Below, piece after piece: positions 7,778-11,201 of a stretch of DNA of 11,201 nucleotides (positions within the stretch are counted from its first letter, which is position 1; every line of letters begins with the position of its first letter). The stretch comes from Emcibacteraceae bacterium (GTDB lineage: Bacteria; Pseudomonadota; Alphaproteobacteria; Sphingomonadales; Emcibacteraceae). The notes beneath the pieces are model-generated. The model saw nothing but the letters and a program-made list of their open reading frames with translations. It was not told the origin of the DNA and did no database searches. Both the position numbers and the translations under genes were made by a program. The DNA lies in contig JAESUD010000130.1 of NCBI GenBank assembly GCA_016763335.1, positions 1 to 11,201 of the forward strand, in the 5' to 3' direction.

Positions 7778-7796
7778 AATGATATACTGTATCATT
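7778..7796 (+). promoter_or_regulatory. Candidate promoter/operator upstream of propeller gene 2
   Basis: AATGATA (7778-7784) and TATCATT (7790-7796) form a 7-bp inverted repeat around TACTG. The left part is the 11-base AATGATATACT also present at 2697-2707. It lies about 90 bases before the ATG of propeller 2, in a 215-base gap between divergent genes that has no other gene or RNA I can recognise. A second TATACT occurs at 7830-7835. Which TATACT, if either, is the -10 is unclear because no good -35 accompanies them. Confidence 0.4.
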
Positions 7797-7879
7797 TTGC
7801 CACAGCATAGTGTTCAGTTTAGAAAATGCTATACTTTTACTAAGCTGAATAAATAAAAAACGAAATATGGAATAAAATC

Positions 7880-9082
7880 ATGAAAATAAAAAATAAGGTT
7901 TTGATGGGAGCTGCGCTTGCTGTTTCTCTTATCGGTTTGAGCCTTGGACAATCATTTGTGGAGGAAAGCACCGCACAGGCGCCGCAAGCCCCATCATTTG
8001 AAGTTGATCCATTTTGGCCACAACCATTACCAAATGGTTGGATATTGGGGAATGTAATTGGCGTTGCTGTTGATGCACGCGATCATGTTTATATTGTACA
8101 CCGTGATGGCGGCGAAGGTATCTTTAGACCTTTTGCTGAACTTGGTTTACAACAAGGAACAAGTATCTGCTGTACACCAGCACCACCTGTTGTAGAATTT
8201 GATGCTGACGGTAATTTGGTTCGTGCATGGGGCGGCCCTGTTGAAGGCGCGCCATATACTTGGCCTGGATCAAACCACGGTATTGAAGTGGATCATAAAG
8301 GTAATGTCTGGATTGGTGGCAATGGCCCTAACGACAGTCATATTCTTAAATTCACCAATGACGGTAAATTTATCGCTCAGTTCGGAACTCCCGGCATTGC
8401 TGATCCTGATAGTAATGATACTACTCATTTCTCTCGCGTGGCGAAAATCTCCGTTGTTGAAGAAACCAACGAAGCGTTTATTGCTGATGGTTATGGCAAC
8501 AGACGTATTGCGGTTCTTGATGCTGATACGGGTGAGTTTAAACGTTATTGGGGTGCTTACGGTGAAAAGAATATTGTTGATCCAACGGAAAGATACCGTC
8601 ACGATCCGACAACACCACCGTCAAAAACATTCACAGGTCCGGTTCATTGCGTAGAACCATCAAATGACGGCCTTCTTTATGTTTGCGACCGTACCAGTGA
8701 CCGTATTCAGGTTTTTGACCTTGAAGGAAATTATAAAAGTGAAGTGTTGATTGCGCCTGAAACTGGTGCTCAAGGATCAACATGGGATCTTGATTTCTCA
8801 CGCGATGAAGCACAGAAATATATTTACCTTGCTGATGGTCAAAACCAACGTGTTTACATCATTGAACGTGCAACAATGGAAGTGCTAACTAAGTTCGGTG
8901 GCGGTGGTCGTCAACCGGGTCTTTGGTTTGCACCACATAGTCTTGCAACCGATTCAAAAGGTAACATTTATACAACTGAAACTTACGAAGGTAAACGTAT
9001 CCAAAAATTCATGTATCAAGGAATTAAAAACATTCCTTCTGCGGATCAAGGTGCACTATGGCCAGCGGGTGAGCTTAACTAA
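7880..9082 (+). CDS. Secreted NHL-repeat beta-propeller, PAL-like with complete lyase-type active-site residues
   Basis: A 400-residue exported beta-propeller. The N-terminus has KIKNK, a hydrophobic core at 7-22, and likely cleavage after TAQA34. The mature part starts with a Pro-rich stretch and FWPQPLPNGW, followed by NHL-type blades. Aligned by eye to the peptidyl-alpha-hydroxyglycine amidating lyase domain, all six key positions are present: R75 (VHRDG), H133 (NHGIEVD), Y205 (ADGYGNRR), H256 (PVHC), R271 (CDRTSDR) and H353 (APHS). They correspond to rat R533, H585, Y654, H690, R706 and H786. A zinc-dependent lyase is therefore possible, although many bacterial proteins of this family have no shown activity. 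C97-C98, C257 and C269 may form disulfides. Start ATG 7880 has GGA eight bases upstream. A terminator follows 25 bases after the stop. It is only distantly related to the propeller at 2813-3862. Confidence 0.87.
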   Translation: MKIKNKVLMGAALAVSLIGLSLGQSFVEESTAQAPQAPSFEVDPFWPQPLPNGWILGNVIGVAVDARDHVYIVHRDGGEGIFRPFAELGLQQGTSICCTPAPPVVEFDADGNLVRAWGGPVEGAPYTWPGSNHGIEVDHKGNVWIGGNGPNDSHILKFTNDGKFIAQFGTPGIADPDSNDTTHFSRVAKISVVEETNEAFIADGYGNRRIAVLDADTGEFKRYWGAYGEKNIVDPTERYRHDPTTPPSKTFTGPVHCVEPSNDGLLYVCDRTSDRIQVFDLEGNYKSEVLIAPETGAQGSTWDLDFSRDEAQKYIYLADGQNQRVYIIERATMEVLTKFGGGGRQPGLWFAPHSLATDSKGNIYTTETYEGKRIQKFMYQGIKNIPSADQGALWPAGELN

Positions 9083-9107
9083 GCCACCACATTCAGTTTA
9101 GATTTCA

Positions 9108-9150
9108 AAAACCTCCGGTGAAAATTTCATCGGGGGTTTTTTATTTTTTT
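9108..9150 (+). terminator. Rho-independent terminator after propeller gene 2 (repeat copy 1)
   Basis: AAAACCTCCGGTGAA (9108-9122) pairs with TTCATCGGGGGTTTT (9126-9140) through 15 positions, two of them G-T wobbles, around a tiny loop. A long T-rich tract follows to 9150. The 36 bases 9108-9143 match the reverse complement of 10137-10172 at 34 positions, so this is one of two copies flanking the PhzF gene. Confidence 0.9.
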
Positions 9151-9199
9151 GGATCAGTTGAAAATGAAATATCAAATTTATGTTGTTTCGTAATAAACA

Positions 9200-9228
9200 T
9201 TGTGCTGAAACGGTATGTCTACTATCTA
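9200..9228 (+). promoter_or_regulatory. Possible promoter of the PhzF-family gene
   Basis: TTGTGC (9200-9205), a 17-base spacer and TATCTA (9223-9228) give a plausible but weak sigma-70-type promoter 38 bases before the start codon. A terminator separates this gene from the preceding one, so it needs its own promoter. Confidence 0.3.
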
Positions 9229-9265
9229 AAATACCCTAATAGACCGGTAAAATGGAGATATAGTA

Positions 9266-10132
9266 ATGACAGAAGTATATATGGTGCGTGCATTTCCCAT
9301 GTCGGAAAAAGGTGGTAACCCTGCGCCAATTGTTTTGAATGCGGACGGAATGTCTTCAGAAGAAATGCGTAAAATAGCCACTCATTTTGGGCATGAGAGT
9401 GGTTTTATTCTTACCGCTACAAATTCAGATGACAGTGATTTTAAGTTTCGCTTTTTTGTCCCTCATCATGAGATGGAAATGTGTGGGCACGCGACAATCG
9501 CCGCGCTTTGGGTATTACGTAAAGAGAAAAAAATAAAGAAGTCGAGATTAGTTATTGATACCTTGTCGGGGCAGGTCAACGCTATTGTTCCTGAAATAGG
9601 AGCAATATCAGTAAGCCAGCCCGTCGCGATTATAACCGAAGTTGATCCTGAATATATTGGGGAAGTACTAGCTGTGCTAGGGTTAAAGTCATCAGATCTT
9701 GCGCGACCAAACATGCTGAATTCATGCACAAGCCGGATTAAAACAATGATAGCATTGAAAGACGCCTCAATTTTGCATGCATTAGAACCGGACTTTGAAG
9801 CAATGAAGAACCTTTGCGATAAAATAGGATCAACAGGTTTATATCCGTTTGCATCAGGAAATGTCCCGTTTCTTTTTCATACTCGGCAATTCCCGCGTTC
9901 TTCCGGTTATCAAGAAGATGCAGCGACAGGTATTGCGGCGGCGGCACTTTCATTTAGTTTACTGAAATGGAACATGGCTTCACTTACGGATATTCTTTGC
10001 ATACGGCAGGGAGAAGCGATGGGGCATCCATCTGAAATAGGGATCAACTTTCAAAAAGATGATGGTGAAGCAACAGGTTGTTGGATAAGCGGTATATGCG
10101 AGATTGATCTGCCTAATGTGATGGTTGAGTAA
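9266..10132 (+). CDS. PhzF-family isomerase/epimerase-like protein
   Basis: A 288-residue cytoplasmic protein of the PhzF (phenazine biosynthesis-like, diaminopimelate epimerase fold) family, of usual length. Seen in the sequence are the N-terminal VRAFPMSEKGGNPAPIVL, then E44 in HFGHESGF at the catalytic Glu position, the CGHATIAALW motif with C73-G74-H75, and the second-half signature EDAATGIAAAA (E217-G222), close to the family's EDPxTG. PhzF itself isomerises dihydro-3-hydroxyanthranilate, but most homologues have other or unknown substrates. No other phenazine genes are present, so phenazine synthesis is not implied. The GGAG at 9254-9257 sits eight bases before ATG 9266. The gene is a single-gene unit flanked by two near-identical terminators in inverted orientation. 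Confidence 0.9.
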   Translation: MTEVYMVRAFPMSEKGGNPAPIVLNADGMSSEEMRKIATHFGHESGFILTATNSDDSDFKFRFFVPHHEMEMCGHATIAALWVLRKEKKIKKSRLVIDTLSGQVNAIVPEIGAISVSQPVAIITEVDPEYIGEVLAVLGLKSSDLARPNMLNSCTSRIKTMIALKDASILHALEPDFEAMKNLCDKIGSTGLYPFASGNVPFLFHTRQFPRSSGYQEDAATGIAAAALSFSLLKWNMASLTDILCIRQGEAMGHPSEIGINFQKDDGEATGCWISGICEIDLPNVMVE

Positions 10133-10136
10133 TATT

Positions 10137-10180
10137 TAAAAAACCCCCGATAAAATTTTCACCGGGGGTTTTATTTTTTT
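10137..10180. terminator. Bidirectional terminator between convergent genes (repeat copy 2)
   Basis: AAAACCCCCG (10140-10149) pairs with CGGGGGTTTT (10163-10172), with weaker A/T pairing inside. T-rich tracts follow in both directions, after 10169 on the plus strand and, on the minus strand, opposite the A-run 10138-10143. Read on the minus strand the inner pairs become G-U wobbles, so the hairpin is more complete there. It ends both the PhzF gene and the quinoprotein gene. The span 10137-10172 is the inverted copy of 9108-9143. Confidence 0.88.
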
Positions 10181-10191
10181 ATGATCAGCTT

Positions 10192-11201
10192 CTAATCATC
10201 TGGTAAGGCATACGCCCTTATTTCACCGGGGTAAGCACCGCCGCTTACGGCAACGATAATATATTGCTTACCATTAATGCTATAGGTCATTGGCGCACCG
10301 GATTGCCTTGATGGCATCCAAATCTCGCCAACCTGTTCACCAGTTGTTTTATTATAAGCCCTAAGCATGGCACCGCGTTCACGGTCGCCGGGGTTGGTCA
10401 CGACCATATCACCGGCAATGGCCAATGTTTTGGTAACCATCATGCCAACACTGCCCCGTTGTCCGGTGCGGGGGATATCAAGTCCTTTTAATGCGGGATG
10501 GTTTCTGACATTATCCGGTGTTTCGCCGTGGGGAATGCGCCATAGTAATTCGCCTTTTGACATATCAAACGCGGCAATGATGCCGTATGGCGGTTTTAAA
10601 ATTGATAATCCGTCAACATTAAGTGATGGTACTCGCACCGGTGGACCGTCATAAACTGGGTAACCCAGTTCTGTTGGCGAGCCCGGATTTTGGCCGGTGC
10701 CGCCCGCAAGAGCCATCTTAAATGGTTGCCCGCTTCTGCCCTGAAGATAATCAACGTTTGAATATCCATCAGGTGGTGGCGCAAGGGATATACCGCCAAT
10801 AGCGGATACATTTGCCGGGGCATATAAAATATTGGTTTCCGGGTCAAACGCCCCGCCAGCCCAATTGGTGCCGCCGCCGGAATTACCAAGGGCAATTGCG
10901 CCAAGCATACCGTTTACATCACCAGGGATTGGCGGGTTATAAAGGGTGGCATCTTTCCAAACCCAACGTTCAAGGTTTATTAAGGCTTGCGCGCGCATTT
11001 CCGGGGTAAAATCAATCAAATCATCCGGCACGTTCATTTCTGAGCGACCATAATTAAGTTTTTCCATAACACGTGGCCGCGTCGGGGCGTACCATTCACC
11101 GGGGACATCTCCCTTTGGCACTGCGACCTCAGTAATCGGCCAAATCGGCTCGCCAGTGATGCGGTCAAATACAAACAGCATTGCTTGCTTTGTCGGTACC
11201 G
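10192..11201 (-). CDS. Membrane-bound PQQ-dependent dehydrogenase, C-terminal part (5' partial)
   Basis: The frame is open to the right edge, so only about 336 C-terminal residues are present. The ATG at 11181 is internal. The protein is the C-terminal half of a quinoprotein beta-propeller of the membrane glucose-dehydrogenase type, which normally has about 600-800 residues and may carry N-terminal membrane helices. Diagnostic pieces are PTKQAMLFVFDRITGEPIWP, VPGEWYAPTRP, GGTNWAGGAFDPETNILYAP, then TKTLAIAGDMVV and APMTYSINGKQYIIVAVSGG. The Lys in PTKQ (codon 11188-11190) corresponds to the active-site Lys of E. coli Gcd, K493 as I recall. It would oxidise an alcohol or sugar in the periplasm and pass electrons to ubiquinone. 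The substrate is undetermined. No PQQ biosynthesis genes are in the window. It ends 19 bases before a bidirectional terminator shared with the PhzF gene. Confidence 0.9.
   Translation of the reverse strand, partial: VPTKQAMLFVFDRITGEPIWPITEVAVPKGDVPGEWYAPTRPRVMEKLNYGRSEMNVPDDLIDFTPEMRAQALINLERWVWKDATLYNPPIPGDVNGMLGAIALGNSGGGTNWAGGAFDPETNILYAPANVSAIGGISLAPPPDGYSNVDYLQGRSGQPFKMALAGGTGQNPGSPTELGYPVYDGPPVRVPSLNVDGLSILKPPYGIIAAFDMSKGELLWRIPHGETPDNVRNHPALKGLDIPRTGQRGSVGMMVTKTLAIAGDMVVTNPGDRERGAMLRAYNKTTGEQVGEIWMPSRQSGAPMTYSINGKQYIIVAVSGGAYPGEIRAYALPDD

Noticed and set aside
8199..8654. 151-residue out-of-frame ORF inside propeller gene 2
   Set aside because: It lies wholly within a gene with clear NHL blades, has no ribosome-binding site, and its composition looks like a frame shadow.
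9118..9318. Small ORF spanning the terminator and the PhzF start
   Set aside because: It begins inside the terminator hairpin and overlaps the PhzF gene in another frame, with no coding signature.
9266..10132. Phenazine biosynthesis locus
   Set aside because: Only the PhzF homologue is present, no other phz genes. PhzF-family proteins are widespread outside phenazine pathways.
11179..11181. ATG as the start of the quinoprotein
   Set aside because: The conserved motif PTKQAMLFVFDR continues upstream of this Met to the edge, so the gene is truncated by the window, not starting there.

Overview
The window is a gene-dense bacterial chromosome segment of moderate to low GC (roughly 40-45% by eye). 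It carries no rRNA, tRNA, phage, transposase or CRISPR sequence. The proteins suggest a Gram-negative heterotroph, possibly a marine-type alphaproteobacterium: a homodimeric pyruvate dehydrogenase E1/transketolase-like protein of the type I associate with that class, two secreted beta-propeller proteins, a membrane quinoprotein dehydrogenase and a LysR regulator. There is no phylogenetic marker, so the placement is an inference.

Layout. (1) 1-2663 (+): the C-terminal two thirds of a thiamine-diphosphate E1-like enzyme, with its stop overlapping the start of a zinc alcohol dehydrogenase (TAATG). (2) 2813-4241 (+): a secreted NHL/PAL-like beta-propeller, a strong terminator, then a small cupin whose start is only 16 bases beyond that terminator. 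(3) 4253-6312: a LysR regulator (-) divergent from a DUF1330 protein and a double-cupin protein (+). (4) 6315-7664 (-): a long HupE/UreJ-type membrane protein, convergent with the double cupin. A perfect 22-bp palindrome spans both stop codons. (5) 7880-9082 (+): a second secreted PAL-like propeller that keeps the full set of lyase active-site residues. (6) 9266-10132 (+): a PhzF-family isomerase bracketed by two nearly identical hairpin terminators in inverted orientation. (7) 10192-11201 (-): the C-terminal half of a membrane-bound PQQ-dependent dehydrogenase, running off the right edge.

How it may fit together. The envelope genes (two propellers, the quinoprotein and the HupE-like protein) sit among cytoplasmic genes for small-molecule oxidation or isomerisation (E1-like, alcohol dehydrogenase, cupins, DUF1330, PhzF). 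This looks like an accessory catabolic neighbourhood, but no substrate can be named from sequence. Points most worth following up: the two divergent types of PAL-like propeller, the AATGATATACT box with AATGAT/ATCATT half-sites upstream of both, the paired inverted terminators around phzF, and the cupin gene lying directly behind a terminator. I did not find a clear, self-contained new defence or mobile system here.
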